A DNA stretch of 64,000 bases from UBA9659 sp965208605 (GTDB lineage Bacteria; Pseudomonadota; Gammaproteobacteria; Pseudomonadales; Azotimanducaceae): the NCBI GenBank assembly GCA_965208605.1, contig OZ242345.1:2728001-2792000 (forward strand), read 5' to 3'. The position numbers and the translations under genes are program-made. The notes under the pieces are model-generated. The model was given only the letters and a program-made list of their open reading frames with translations. It was not told the origin of the DNA and ran no database searches. Numbering within the stretch: the stretch's first letter is position 1; the number at the start of each line of letters is the position of its first letter. Positions 8,483 through 18,543 of the stretch are shown one piece after another.

Positions 8483-8541
8483 AAACATAACCATAGATAA
8501 ACCATAAAATCCTTATTGACCACTAAGCGGAGACAGTAGCC

Positions 8542-8928
8542 ATGTCATTATCCAAAGATGAAATATTGAACGCCATTGCTGAGATGAGTGTAATGGATGT
8601 CGTCGGCCTCGTTACAGCAATGGAGGAAAAGTTCGGCGTCTCTGCCGCGGTTGCGGTCGCCCCGGCAGCAGTAGCCGGGGGGGCCGCCGCGGGTGAAGCG
8701 GGCGCGGCAGCAGAGCAGACCGAGTTTGAACTTGTGATCATTGCCGCCGGCGAGAAGAAGGTCGCCGCTATCAAGGTGGTGCGTGCCGTCACTGGGCTGG
8801 GCTTGAAAGAAGCCAAAGCCGTGGTAGATGAAGCACCTTCTACCGTGAAGGAAGGTTTGAGCAAGGAAGACGCTGAAACATTCAAGCAGCAGTTTGAAGA
8901 AGCAGGCGCCACCGTAGAAATCAAGTAG
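8542..8928 (+). CDS. rplL: 50S ribosomal protein L7/L12
   Basis: Mobile stalk protein that recruits translational GTPases. 128 residues: N-terminal dimerisation helices, an Ala/Gly-rich hinge at about 35-55, and the conserved C-terminal domain with KVAAIKVVRAVTGLGLKEAK. The hinge codons include a run of seven G. Partner of L10, encoded just upstream. Confidence 0.98.
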   Translation: MSLSKDEILNAIAEMSVMDVVGLVTAMEEKFGVSAAVAVAPAAVAGGAAAGEAGAAAEQTEFELVIIAAGEKKVAAIKVVRAVTGLGLKEAKAVVDEAPSTVKEGLSKEDAETFKQQFEEAGATVEIK

Positions 8929-8929
8929 C

Positions 8930-8946
8930 CTTGGCTTTGTGCCAAG
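8930..8946 (+). terminator. Hairpin between rplL and rpoB (possible attenuator or processing site)
   Basis: CTTGGC and GCCAAG form a 6-bp stem around TTTGT right after the rplL stop. There is no U-run, so complete termination is unlikely. In E. coli this gap holds a partial terminator and an RNase III site, which is the basis for this guess. Confidence 0.35.
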
Positions 8947-9051
8947 AGAAGCGCAAACCCGACGATGCAATATCGTTGGTGCGCTGTCTATGTCACACGA
9001 TGTCGGTCACGCGATGTTCGTATCTGTTAATTGACTAGCCAGGAGAGCTGA

Positions 9052-12000
9052 ATGGCCGCCTATTCATTTACTGAAAAAAAACGCATTAGGAAGGACTTTG
9101 GCAAGTTGGACCGGGTGATGGATATTCCGCACCTGCTTGCTATACAACTGGAATCCTACCAGAAGTTTACTCAAGAAGATGTCGCGCCCCAAGAGCGCAT
9201 CGACAAAGGCTTGCATCAAGCATTCCAATCCGTTTTTCCGATTGTGAGCTACTCCGGGAGTGCCTCGCTTAATTATGTCAGTTATCACCTGGGCAAACCC
9301 CTGTTTGATGTCAAAGAAAGCCAACTGCGCGGTCTCACCTATGCCGCACCCCTGAGGGTGAGCATGCAACTGGTCATCTATGACAAGGAATCGTCAAACA
9401 AGTCCGTTAAAGAGGTACGGGAGCAGGAAGTCTATATGGGTGAGATTCCGCTGATGACCAATAACGGTACCTTTGTCGTCAATGGTATAGAGCGAGTGAT
9501 TGTCTCCCAGTTGCATCGGTCGCCCGGTGCCTTCTTTAGCGATGACAAGGGTAAGACTGCGGGGAACAAGTTGCTCTACTCTGCCCGAGTCATTCCCATG
9601 CGTGGCTCCTGGTTGGATTTTGAGTTTGATTCGAAGGACTGTCTCTATGTGCGGATTGACCGCAAGAAGAAACTCCCGGCGACAGTGCTACTCAAAGCAT
9701 TGAGCTACACCACGGGGGACATCTTGGAGATGTTCTTTGATAGCGACACCTTCAAGCTTCAGAAGGGACGTTATTCTCTTAGGATTACTAAGGTAGAGCG
9801 TTTCCGCGGGGAAACTATCGGCTTTGATATCAAGAATAGTCGTGGCGAGGTCATTGTTGAGGCAAACAGCAAGATCACGCCTCGGCATATCCGGGATATG
9901 AAAGCTGCCAACATCAAGCGCTTGGACTGTCCCGCTGAATATGTGCATGGGCATATTTTGATGGATGATATTGTTGACCAGGAAACCGGCGAAATACTGG
10001 TGCCTTGTAATAGTGTCATTGATGAAGAACTGCTCGCTAAGCTAGAAGAGGTGGGCATCTCCAGCTTCCGGACTATCTACACCAATGATGTGAATCGAGG
10101 CCCTTTTATTGCTGACACCTTAAACATTGATGCCACCAAAAACCGGCTTGAAGCCCTGGTGGAAATTTATCGCATGATGCGTCCCGGTGAACCGCCGACT
10201 GCAGACTCCGCGGAGAATCTTTTCAAAAGTCTGTTCTTTTCCCCCGACCGTTACGATCTCTCACTAGTCGGGAGAATGAAGTTTGATCTGCGCCTGGGCC
10301 GGCAAGGAGTACCTGGAGCAGGTATTCTTTCCGACCAGGACATCATTGATGTGATGCACTGCCTCATCAAAATCAGAAATGGCGAAGAGTCAGTTGATGA
10401 CATAGACCATCTGGGTAACAGACGGGTGAGATCAGTCGGTGAAATGTCAGAAAATGCCTTTCGCTTAGGGCTTATCAGGATTGAAAGAGCCGTGAAGGAA
10501 AAGTTAAGCCTGGCCGAAGCAGATGAATTGACGCCCCAGGATCTCATCAATGCCAAACCGATTTCCGCTGCAGTAAAAGAGTTTTTCGGTTCCGCTCAGT
10601 TGTCGCAATTTATGGATCAGGAAAACCCGCTCGCGGAAGTGACCCACAAACGTAGGGTGTCCGCTCTGGGCCCGGGTGGTTTAACCCGGGAAAGAGCCGG
10701 CTTTGAGGTGCGTGATGTGCATCCCACCCACTATGGTCGTGTCTGCCCGGTGGAAACACCAGAAGGCTCCAACATAGGGCTGATCAGTTCATTGGCGACC
10801 TATGCCAAGACGAACGACTACGGATTTTTAGAAAGCCCTTACCGGAAGGTAGTCAATAGCAAGGTAACCAATGAGGTGGAGTATCTATCGGCCATTGTGG
10901 AAGGTGATTATGTCATCGCTCAGGCGAGTACCCCCATGACGCCTAGCGGCCGGTTGATTGATGATCTGGTAGAGGTCCGCCATCAGGGTGAGTTTACCAA
11001 GATGCCCCGACAAAGAGTGGATTTTATGGATGTCTCGCCACAGCAGATGGTGTCCGTGGCGGCCTCCTTGATTCCCTTTCTTGAGCATGATGATGCTAAC
11101 CGCGCACTCATGGGTGCCAATATGCAACGTCAAGCAGTGCCGATACTGCGCGCCGAGAAGCCACTGGTGGGTACGGGTATGGAGCGGGTCCTTGCCAGAG
11201 ATTCAGGGGTTTGCGTCACTGCCAAACGGGGTGGCCTGGTGGAGACGGTGGAAGCCGGGCGCATCGTTATCAGAGTCAATCGGGCGGAGACTGAAAGTGG
11301 TGAAGCCGGCGTTGATATCTACAATCTGACGAAGTACACCCGCTCCAATCAAAACACCTGCATCAACCAGAAACCCCTCGTCAAAGAAGGCGACCGGATA
11401 GCACGGCAAGACATCCTGGCTGATGGACCCTCTATTGATACTGGCGAACTGGCGCTGGGTCAGAATATTCGGGTCGCCTTTATGACCTGGAAGGGCTACA
11501 ACTTTGAGGATTCCATTCTGGTATCAGAAAATCTGGTCAAAGAAGATCGGTTCACCAGCATCCATATTCAGGAACTGGTCTGTACCGCCCGAGATACCAA
11601 ATTAGGCTCGGAAGAAATTACCGCCGACATCCCTAATGTCAGTGAAGGCGCGCTCTTGAAACTGGACGAATCCGGTATCGTCTATATCGGTGCTGAGGTG
11701 GATGCCGGGGACATTCTGGTCGGTAAGGTAACTCCCAAGGGGGAAACCCAACTCACCCCCGAAGAGAAATTGCTACGCGCAATCTTTGGCGAGAAGGCAT
11801 CCGATGTTAAGGATACTTCTCTCCGAGTACCGAGTAGTTACAAGGGTACCGTCATTGATGTGCATGTATTCACCCGGGACGGGATTGATAAGGACGAACG
11901 CGCCAAGTCCAATGAGCGGCAAGCGCTTGCCGAAGAACGCAAGAACATTGATGAAGAGTTCCACATCCTGAAAACGGCACTCAGCGAACGGCTGATTACC

Positions 12001-13143
12001 TCATTGGTCGGCGGGAAGGTCATCAAGCCCCCTAAGGCGGGGGAGCTCAGCCTCGCGAAGGGCAATCTGGCGACCAAGGCTTATCTCACCGCACTTAGAT
12101 TTGAAGACCTTCTCCAATTACGACTAAAAGAAAACAAGTTGAATGTGTTGTTGGAGCAGGTCAGGACCCAGTGGAAAAAATACGAAGATGATTTGGAGGC
12201 ACGATATAAGGAACAGGAAGCCAAGATCACCAGTGGTGATGACCTGGCACCTGGAGTGCTGAAGGTGGTGAAGGTCTACCTCGCCGTGAAGCGCCGCATT
12301 CAACCCGGCGACAAGATGGCCGGAAGACACGGTAACAAGGGTGTTATCTCAGTGATCAAACCGGTTGAAGATATGCCCTTTGATGCTAATGGCGAACCCA
12401 TTGACATAGTGCTAAACCCGCTGGGCGTTCCCAAACGTATGAATGTTGGGCAGATATTGGAAACCCACCTCGGCTGGGCAGCCCAGGGACTGGGCGTCAA
12501 AATAGGGAAGATGCTGGACCAGCAACGCAAGGTGTCTGAAGTGCGGCGCTTTCTTGATAAGATCTATAACAAGGTCGGCGGTCGCAAAGAAGAATTGAGT
12601 AATTTCAAAGATCCAGAATTGCTGGAGATGGCACACAACCTTCGCGGGGGTGTGCCGATGGCAACGGGTGTGTTTGACGGTGCCAGCGAGGAAGAGATCG
12701 TCGAGATGTTGCGTTTGGCAGACCTGCCAACAAACGGGCAATGTGTGTTGTACGACGGTTGCACGGGTGAGGCCTTCGACAGACCGGTGACCGTGGGTTA
12801 CATGTATATGTTGAAACTCAATCACCTGGTTGACGACAAGATGCACGCCCGCTCCACGGGTTCCTACTCATTGGTCACCCAGCAGCCCCTTGGCGGTAAG
12901 GCGCAGTTTGGTGGGCAGCGATTTGGGGAAATGGAAGTCTGGGCACTTGAGGCCTACGGTGCCGCCTATACCTTGCAAGAAATGCTCACTGTGAAGTCTG
13001 ATGACCTTCAGGGTCGTACCAGAATGTATAAAAACATCGTGGATGGGGACTATCGTATGGAGCCAGGTATGCCCGAGTCCTTCAATGTATTAGTGAAGGA
13101 AATCAGAGCCCTGAGTATTGATGTTGCCCTGGAAGACGATTAG
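9052..13143 (+). CDS. rpoB: DNA-directed RNA polymerase subunit beta
   Basis: Catalytic beta subunit, 1363 residues against 1342 in E. coli. The rifampicin-binding region is intact and of the sensitive type: SQLSQFMDQ, then THKRRVSALGPGG, with the Asp, His and Ser that are usually mutated in resistance all present. The C-terminal portion ends in the conserved clamp-binding stretch with QFGGQRFGEMEVWALEAYGA. A 123-bp gap with a hairpin separates it from rplL, and rpoC follows in the same operon. Confidence 0.99.
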   Translation: MAAYSFTEKKRIRKDFGKLDRVMDIPHLLAIQLESYQKFTQEDVAPQERIDKGLHQAFQSVFPIVSYSGSASLNYVSYHLGKPLFDVKESQLRGLTYAAPLRVSMQLVIYDKESSNKSVKEVREQEVYMGEIPLMTNNGTFVVNGIERVIVSQLHRSPGAFFSDDKGKTAGNKLLYSARVIPMRGSWLDFEFDSKDCLYVRIDRKKKLPATVLLKALSYTTGDILEMFFDSDTFKLQKGRYSLRITKVERFRGETIGFDIKNSRGEVIVEANSKITPRHIRDMKAANIKRLDCPAEYVHGHILMDDIVDQETGEILVPCNSVIDEELLAKLEEVGISSFRTIYTNDVNRGPFIADTLNIDATKNRLEALVEIYRMMRPGEPPTADSAENLFKSLFFSPDRYDLSLVGRMKFDLRLGRQGVPGAGILSDQDIIDVMHCLIKIRNGEESVDDIDHLGNRRVRSVGEMSENAFRLGLIRIERAVKEKLSLAEADELTPQDLINAKPISAAVKEFFGSAQLSQFMDQENPLAEVTHKRRVSALGPGGLTRERAGFEVRDVHPTHYGRVCPVETPEGSNIGLISSLATYAKTNDYGFLESPYRKVVNSKVTNEVEYLSAIVEGDYVIAQASTPMTPSGRLIDDLVEVRHQGEFTKMPRQRVDFMDVSPQQMVSVAASLIPFLEHDDANRALMGANMQRQAVPILRAEKPLVGTGMERVLARDSGVCVTAKRGGLVETVEAGRIVIRVNRAETESGEAGVDIYNLTKYTRSNQNTCINQKPLVKEGDRIARQDILADGPSIDTGELALGQNIRVAFMTWKGYNFEDSILVSENLVKEDRFTSIHIQELVCTARDTKLGSEEITADIPNVSEGALLKLDESGIVYIGAEVDAGDILVGKVTPKGETQLTPEEKLLRAIFGEKASDVKDTSLRVPSSYKGTVIDVHVFTRDGIDKDERAKSNERQALAEERKNIDEEFHILKTALSERLITSLVGGKVIKPPKAGELSLAKGNLATKAYLTALRFEDLLQLRLKENKLNVLLEQVRTQWKKYEDDLEARYKEQEAKITSGDDLAPGVLKVVKVYLAVKRRIQPGDKMAGRHGNKGVISVIKPVEDMPFDANGEPIDIVLNPLGVPKRMNVGQILETHLGWAAQGLGVKIGKMLDQQRKVSEVRRFLDKIYNKVGGRKEELSNFKDPELLEMAHNLRGGVPMATGVFDGASEEEIVEMLRLADLPTNGQCVLYDGCTGEAFDRPVTVGYMYMLKLNHLVDDKMHARSTGSYSLVTQQPLGGKAQFGGQRFGEMEVWALEAYGAAYTLQEMLTVKSDDLQGRTRMYKNIVDGDYRMEPGMPESFNVLVKEIRALSIDVALEDD

Positions 13144-13221
13144 CCCCGCCAGTGCGTTGCTAATAACCCCTTGCCCAACTGAAAGACCCATTGAGTTTAG
13201 TGCCAAGATAGGGAGGAAGCC

Positions 13222-16200
13222 TTGAAAGATTTGCTCACAGTACTGAAAAAGCAAAGACAGTCCGAAGGACAGTCAGACGAGTTTAATTCACTGCGTATTG
13301 GTCTCGCCTCACCGGAGATTATTCGTAGCTGGTCTAGAGGCGAGGTCAAAAAGCCCGAGACGATTAACTATCGGACTTTTAAACCCGAGAGAGATGGCCT
13401 CTTTTGTGCCAAGATTTTTGGCCCCACCAAGGACTATGAATGTCTGTGTGGCAAGTATAAGCGCCTGAAGCATAGAGGCGTAGTCTGTGAAAAGTGCGGT
13501 GTGGAAGTTGCCCTGGCAAGAGTACGTCGGGAGCGGATGGGGCACATTGAACTGGCAAGCCCAGTAGCGCATATCTGGTTTCTGAAGTCCTTGCCGTCCC
13601 GTATCGGGCTGTTAATGGACAAGACGCTCCGAGAAGTTGAACGGGTCTTGTACTTTGAATCCTTTATGGTCACTGACCCGGGATTGACTGATCTGGAGAA
13701 ATACAGCCTGCTGACGGACGAGCAATATCATGAAGCACTTGAACTCTATGGCGATGAATTTGAAGCCAAGATGGGTGCTGAAGCCGTACGCGAACTCTTG
13801 GAAGATATGGATCTTGAGGAAGAGATACTCAAGGTGCGGGAAGATCTCCAGAACACCGCCTCCGAGACCAAAATTAAGAAGTTCACCAAACGGCTGAAGT
13901 TAATGGAGTCCTTCCATAACTCAGGCAATAAACCCGAATGGATGATTCTCAATGTCTTGCCGGTCTTGCCACCGGACCTGCGACCTCTGGTGCCTCTGGA
14001 AGGGGGACGCTTTGCGACCTCCGACCTCAATGATCTGTATCGTCGGGTCATCAACCGGAACAACCGTTTGCGTCGCTTGCTCGACCTGAGTGCGCCCGAC
14101 ATTATTGTGCGGAATGAAAAGCGCATGCTGCAAGAAGCAGTTGATGCTTTGCTGGATAATGGTCGCCGTGGGCGGGCAATTACGGGTACTAACAAGCGCC
14201 CCTTAAAATCCCTCGCCGATGTCATCAAGGGTAAGCAGGGTAGATTCAGACAGAACCTCCTGGGCAAGCGGGTAGATTATTCTGGCCGGTCAGTGATCGT
14301 GGTGGGTCCCACCCTCAGGCTGCATCAGTGTGGCCTGCCGAAGAAGATGGCACTGGAACTATTCAAGCCGTTTATCTTCGGTAAGTTGGAAAGCCGCGGC
14401 CTCGCCACCACAATCAAAGCATCCAAAAAGATGGTTGAACGTGAACCCCCTGAGGTCTGGGACATCCTGGATGAAGTGATCCGCGAGCATCCGGTGCTCC
14501 TCAACCGGGCACCGACCCTGCATCGCCTGGGTATTCAGGCATTTGAACCGGTGCTCATTGAAGGCAAGGCAATTCAACTCCATCCGCTGGTGTGTGCTGC
14601 TTTTAACGCGGACTTTGATGGCGACCAGATGGCGGTGCATGTGCCCTTGACTCTGGAGGCGCAACTAGAGGCAAGAGCCTTGATGATGTCCACCAACAAT
14701 GTGTTGTTGCCCGCGGACGGTCAGCCGATCATCGTCCCCTCCCAAGATGTGGTGCTGGGCATCTACTGGATGACCCGAGAGCGAGTGAATGACAAGGGTG
14801 AGGGGATGCGGTTCGCCGATGTTGCCGAGGTTTCACGTGCCTATCATTCAGGGCAGGTGGGCCTCCAAGCCAGGATTACCCTGCGGGTGTCCGAACGGAT
14901 GAAAAATGAGCAGGGCGAATGGGAAACACAGACCAGGCTACAAGAAACCACTCCCGGCAGAGCATTGCTTTATGAAATAGTGCCCGATGGTCTGCTCTTC
15001 AAGCATGTTGATCGGACCATGGGTGCCAAAGAAATATCGCAACTGGTGAATCTCTGTTACCGCTCGGTTGGTCTGAAGGAAACTGTCATCTTTGCCGACC
15101 AGTTGATGTACATGGGCTACGACTATTCCACAAAATCAGGTGCATCCATTGGCGTGGAAGATTTCGTCATCCCCGAAGAGAAGTCCACCATCATTGATGC
15201 CGCGGAAGAAGAAATTAGAATCATTGAATCTCAATTTGCCTCAGGTCTGGTGACCCATGGCGAGAAGTATAACAAGGTAGTGGATATCTGGATGCGCGCT
15301 AACGACCAGGTGAGTGCGGCGGTGATGGATAGATTAGGTAAGGAAAGTGTCAACAATAGAGCGGGCGAAGAAGTGGAGCAGGAGTCATTTAATAGTATCT
15401 GGATCTACTCGGATTCTGGTGCCCGGGGCTCGCCGGCGCAGATTCGTCAATTGGCGGGTATGCGTGGGCTCATGACCAAGCCCGATGGCGCCATCATTGA
15501 AACGCCCATTACCGCTAACTTCCGAGAAGGGCTGTCGGTGATGCAGTATTTCATCTCCACCCATGGGGCGCGTAAAGCGCTGACTGATACCGCATTGAAG
15601 ACCGCCAAAGCGGGCTACATGACCCGGCGCCTGGTTGATGTCGCTCAGGACCTGGTAATCACTGAACATGATTGCGGTACTGATAAAGGCATGTTGATGA
15701 CGGCGGTCATTGAAGGCGGTGATGTGGTGTCGGTACTCGGGGACCGGGTCCTGGGGCGGGTGGTTGCGCATGACGTTTTTGCCGCTGACGGCAAGACCTT
15801 GATAGCCGCCCAGGGAACCTTGATTGATGAGCAACTCGTGGAAGTGATTGATTCTTCCAGTGTTAACGAGATGAAGATACGGGGCCCCATCACCTGTGAA
15901 ACCCGCTACGGCATCTGCCGTCAATGCTACGGTCGAGATCTGGGACGTGGACATCTGGTCAATATTGGTGAAGCAGTAGGCGTGATTGCGGCTCAGTCCA
16001 TAGGCGAACCCGGGACACAACTCACCATGCGCACCTTCCACATAGGTGGGGCAGCCTCCAGAGCTACTGCCATTGACAATATTCAAGTTACGCATGCGGG
16101 TGTGATTCGGTGGCATCATCTTGAGACGATTGTCAAAAGCAAACAGGCTGAACAGGTGGTGATATCCCGCTCGGGGGAAATTGCAGTCGTGGAAGATGCC

Positions 16201-17652
16201 ACCGGGCGAGAACGGGAAAGATACAAGTTGCCCTATGGTGCCCTGCTGAAGAAGGCTGATGGCAAGCATGTCGAGGCGGGGGAAGTAGTTGCCACCTGGG
16301 ATCCTCATACCCATCCGATCATCTCTAAGTATGAAGGTAAAATTGCCTTTGAGGATATGGATGAGGCGGACAAGGATATTACTTACCGCAGTCAAACTGA
16401 TGAGGTGACCGGCCTGTCCAGCATCTCAATCATTGATCCCAAGGAGCATCATCTGGGCGCGGATAGTGATAAAAAACCGGCCATTCTGGTGGGGGCTAAA
16501 AAGGGTGAAGCGCGTCGGTATCTGCTGGAGGCGAACACCATCCTGAATGTCGCCCAAGGCGATCGGATTGAAGCCGGTGACACCATTGCCCGTATTCCGC
16601 AGGAAAGATCAAAAACGGAAGATATTACGGGTGGCTTGCCGCGGGTGAATGAGTTGTTTGAAGCGAGAAAGCCAAAGGATGCGGCGATCCTCGCGGAAAT
16701 CAGTGGTCTGGTGAGCTTCGGAAAAGAAACAAAAAGCAAACGCCGACTGGTGATTAGTCCTGAGCTAGACATGCTAAAGGCTTCCTTGGAGGAACAACTC
16801 GTCATTAAGGCACCCCGGGTGAAAAACAAGACAGTGGCGGCGGGTAAAGCACTCACTGAGGCCTATTTGGTCCCCCTCGGCTGGGATGAGCTGCAGAAGT
16901 TAGACTTAGCAAGCGAGTGGCAACAGGGAATACTTGAAGAAGCCCTGGAATATCATAGGAAGGACGAGGAAAAGATCGCTGAAAAGAAAGGTGAACGGGG
17001 GGGCTATGAAAAGCTCATCCCCATATCGCGACGCATGACCGTCTTTGAAGGTGAACAGGTTAAACGGGGGGAAGTCGTCTCCGATGGTCCCGAAGCACCC
17101 CAGGATATACTGAGACTGAAAGGCGTGGAGGCCTTTGCCAATTATATTGTCAGAGAGGTGCAATCTGTTTATCGGTTGCAAGGTGCGGGTATCAATGACA
17201 AGCACATTGAAGTGATTGTGCGGCAGATGCTCCGGAAGATTAAAGTAAATGACCCCGGCGACTCTCAGCTGATCAAAGGCGAGCAGATGGAGCATAACCG
17301 GTTCCTTGAAGAGAATGATCAGTTGGAAGCAGAGAGTAAAGCCAGCATAAAAGGCGAGAGAATTCTGCTCGGTATCACCAAGGCGGCATTGGCTACGGAA
17401 TCCTTTATTTCGGCAGCATCATTTCAGGAAACTACAAAAGTTCTGACGGAAGCCGCAGTGACTGGCAAACGCGACTATCTCCGCGGCCTGAAAGAAAATG
17501 TCATCGTCGGTCGCCTGATACCCGCAGGCACCGGACTCAAGTACCACGAGGATCGGCGTCGCAAAAAAGAAGCAGGAGAGGAAAGCACCACCGTCAGCCC
17601 GAGCGAAGTAGATCAAGCATTGAGCGAGGCTTTTAGCGACACTGATGTTTGA
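13222..17652 (+). CDS. rpoC: DNA-directed RNA polymerase subunit beta'
   Basis: Largest polymerase subunit, 1476 residues, about 70 longer than in E. coli (1407). TTG start, preceded by GGGAGGAAG. The N-terminal zinc site is CLCGKYKRLKHRGVVCEKC, the magnesium loop is NADFDGDQM, and the second zinc site has CETRYGICRQC. It is the last gene of the block: rlmB converges on it only 20 bp downstream, leaving no room for a standard terminator between the two stops. Confidence 0.99.
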   Translation: MKDLLTVLKKQRQSEGQSDEFNSLRIGLASPEIIRSWSRGEVKKPETINYRTFKPERDGLFCAKIFGPTKDYECLCGKYKRLKHRGVVCEKCGVEVALARVRRERMGHIELASPVAHIWFLKSLPSRIGLLMDKTLREVERVLYFESFMVTDPGLTDLEKYSLLTDEQYHEALELYGDEFEAKMGAEAVRELLEDMDLEEEILKVREDLQNTASETKIKKFTKRLKLMESFHNSGNKPEWMILNVLPVLPPDLRPLVPLEGGRFATSDLNDLYRRVINRNNRLRRLLDLSAPDIIVRNEKRMLQEAVDALLDNGRRGRAITGTNKRPLKSLADVIKGKQGRFRQNLLGKRVDYSGRSVIVVGPTLRLHQCGLPKKMALELFKPFIFGKLESRGLATTIKASKKMVEREPPEVWDILDEVIREHPVLLNRAPTLHRLGIQAFEPVLIEGKAIQLHPLVCAAFNADFDGDQMAVHVPLTLEAQLEARALMMSTNNVLLPADGQPIIVPSQDVVLGIYWMTRERVNDKGEGMRFADVAEVSRAYHSGQVGLQARITLRVSERMKNEQGEWETQTRLQETTPGRALLYEIVPDGLLFKHVDRTMGAKEISQLVNLCYRSVGLKETVIFADQLMYMGYDYSTKSGASIGVEDFVIPEEKSTIIDAAEEEIRIIESQFASGLVTHGEKYNKVVDIWMRANDQVSAAVMDRLGKESVNNRAGEEVEQESFNSIWIYSDSGARGSPAQIRQLAGMRGLMTKPDGAIIETPITANFREGLSVMQYFISTHGARKALTDTALKTAKAGYMTRRLVDVAQDLVITEHDCGTDKGMLMTAVIEGGDVVSVLGDRVLGRVVAHDVFAADGKTLIAAQGTLIDEQLVEVIDSSSVNEMKIRGPITCETRYGICRQCYGRDLGRGHLVNIGEAVGVIAAQSIGEPGTQLTMRTFHIGGAASRATAIDNIQVTHAGVIRWHHLETIVKSKQAEQVVISRSGEIAVVEDATGRERERYKLPYGALLKKADGKHVEAGEVVATWDPHTHPIISKYEGKIAFEDMDEADKDITYRSQTDEVTGLSSISIIDPKEHHLGADSDKKPAILVGAKKGEARRYLLEANTILNVAQGDRIEAGDTIARIPQERSKTEDITGGLPRVNELFEARKPKDAAILAEISGLVSFGKETKSKRRLVISPELDMLKASLEEQLVIKAPRVKNKTVAAGKALTEAYLVPLGWDELQKLDLASEWQQGILEEALEYHRKDEEKIAEKKGERGGYEKLIPISRRMTVFEGEQVKRGEVVSDGPEAPQDILRLKGVEAFANYIVREVQSVYRLQGAGINDKHIEVIVRQMLRKIKVNDPGDSQLIKGEQMEHNRFLEENDQLEAESKASIKGERILLGITKAALATESFISAASFQETTKVLTEAAVTGKRDYLRGLKENVIVGRLIPAGTGLKYHEDRRRKKEAGEESTTVSPSEVDQALSEAFSDTDV

Positions 17653-17672
17653 TAGTTTTGCGGTTGCTCTTA

Positions 17673-18503
17673 TTACTGCCTCGGGGTGAAGTCGGCCCTG
17701 GTGTCGCCTTGAGTGGCGAGGCGCTGGACATTCCGTTGCCGGCAGGCTTCATAAAGGCAAATCCCCGTGGCCACGGAAACATTGAGTCCTAAGTCTGCAT
17801 GCCCTTCTACATGCTCTTCTACATGCCCTGTATGAATCTGCGCCAGGAAGTCACACTTGTCTCTTGTTTTGCGACCTATGCCCCGGTCCTCAGCGCCCAT
17901 CACCAGCGCAATATTGCCGGTTAAATCAATTTCATGTAGCGCGGTATCGGCGTCCAGGGTCGTACCCACAAACCAAACGTTGGAGGCCTTCAAATGCTCC
18001 ATGCATCTACCGAGATTCACCACCTGAATAAGCGGCACCCTACCCAGGGCACCGCTAGCGGTTTTGATTGCCGCTGCGTTGAGTGGCGCACTACGATTCT
18101 TGGGAAGGATGACCGCATCAACATGCATGCTGCCCGCGCTTCTGATGCAGGCACCGAGATTACGCGGGTCGGTGATCCCATCAAGCAACAACAACAAGAG
18201 CTCCGTCTGCTTGTTGCTGATGAGCAGATCCAAGTCGGATACATTACCTAATACTAGCGGTGCGACATATAGGGCGACACCCTGATGCGCCGGGTTTGAA
18301 GGGCTAGGGTCTCCTAGTAGGTCTTCTAATGACCCTCGTTCAATCGGGCAGCCGACCTTCATACCGAGCAGACGTAGTGCTTCCAACCTCTGGTTGAGCT
18401 GTCCTTCTTTGATGATGAGCCGCCGGAGACCAATGCCGCTTGCCAAACGTGCACCGACTGCATGGATCCCGTAGAGCAGCTGTTCCGGGTCACGACTACT
18501 CAC
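17673..18503 (-). CDS. rlmB: 23S rRNA (guanosine-2'-O)-methyltransferase RlmB (TrmH/SpoU family)
   Basis: Methylates the 2'-OH of a P-loop guanosine (G2251 in E. coli) of 23S rRNA using S-adenosylmethionine. 276 residues. It has the N-terminal substrate-binding domain (LLYGIHAVGARL) and the C-terminal SPOUT knot with DPRNLGACIRSAG, ALVMGAEDRGIGRKTR and LNVSVATGICLYEA. It follows rnr on the same strand after about 40 bp, as in most gammaproteobacteria. Confidence 0.95.
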   Translation of the reverse strand: MSSRDPEQLLYGIHAVGARLASGIGLRRLIIKEGQLNQRLEALRLLGMKVGCPIERGSLEDLLGDPSPSNPAHQGVALYVAPLVLGNVSDLDLLISNKQTELLLLLLDGITDPRNLGACIRSAGSMHVDAVILPKNRSAPLNAAAIKTASGALGRVPLIQVVNLGRCMEHLKASNVWFVGTTLDADTALHEIDLTGNIALVMGAEDRGIGRKTRDKCDFLAQIHTGHVEEHVEGHADLGLNVSVATGICLYEACRQRNVQRLATQGDTRADFTPRQ

Positions 18504-18543
18504 TTAGCGCTGTCCTGTCCTGTCATGCTAGTTGCCCCGTCTA

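Noticed and set aside
15385..16395. Long antisense open frame (336 codons) inside rpoC
   Set aside because: A shadow of rpoC codon usage; no motifs, no ribosome site, and rpoC is fully conserved there.
17653..17672. Bidirectional terminator between rpoC and rlmB
   Set aside because: The 20-bp gap has no hairpin plus U-run; any terminator would have to overlap the coding ends.
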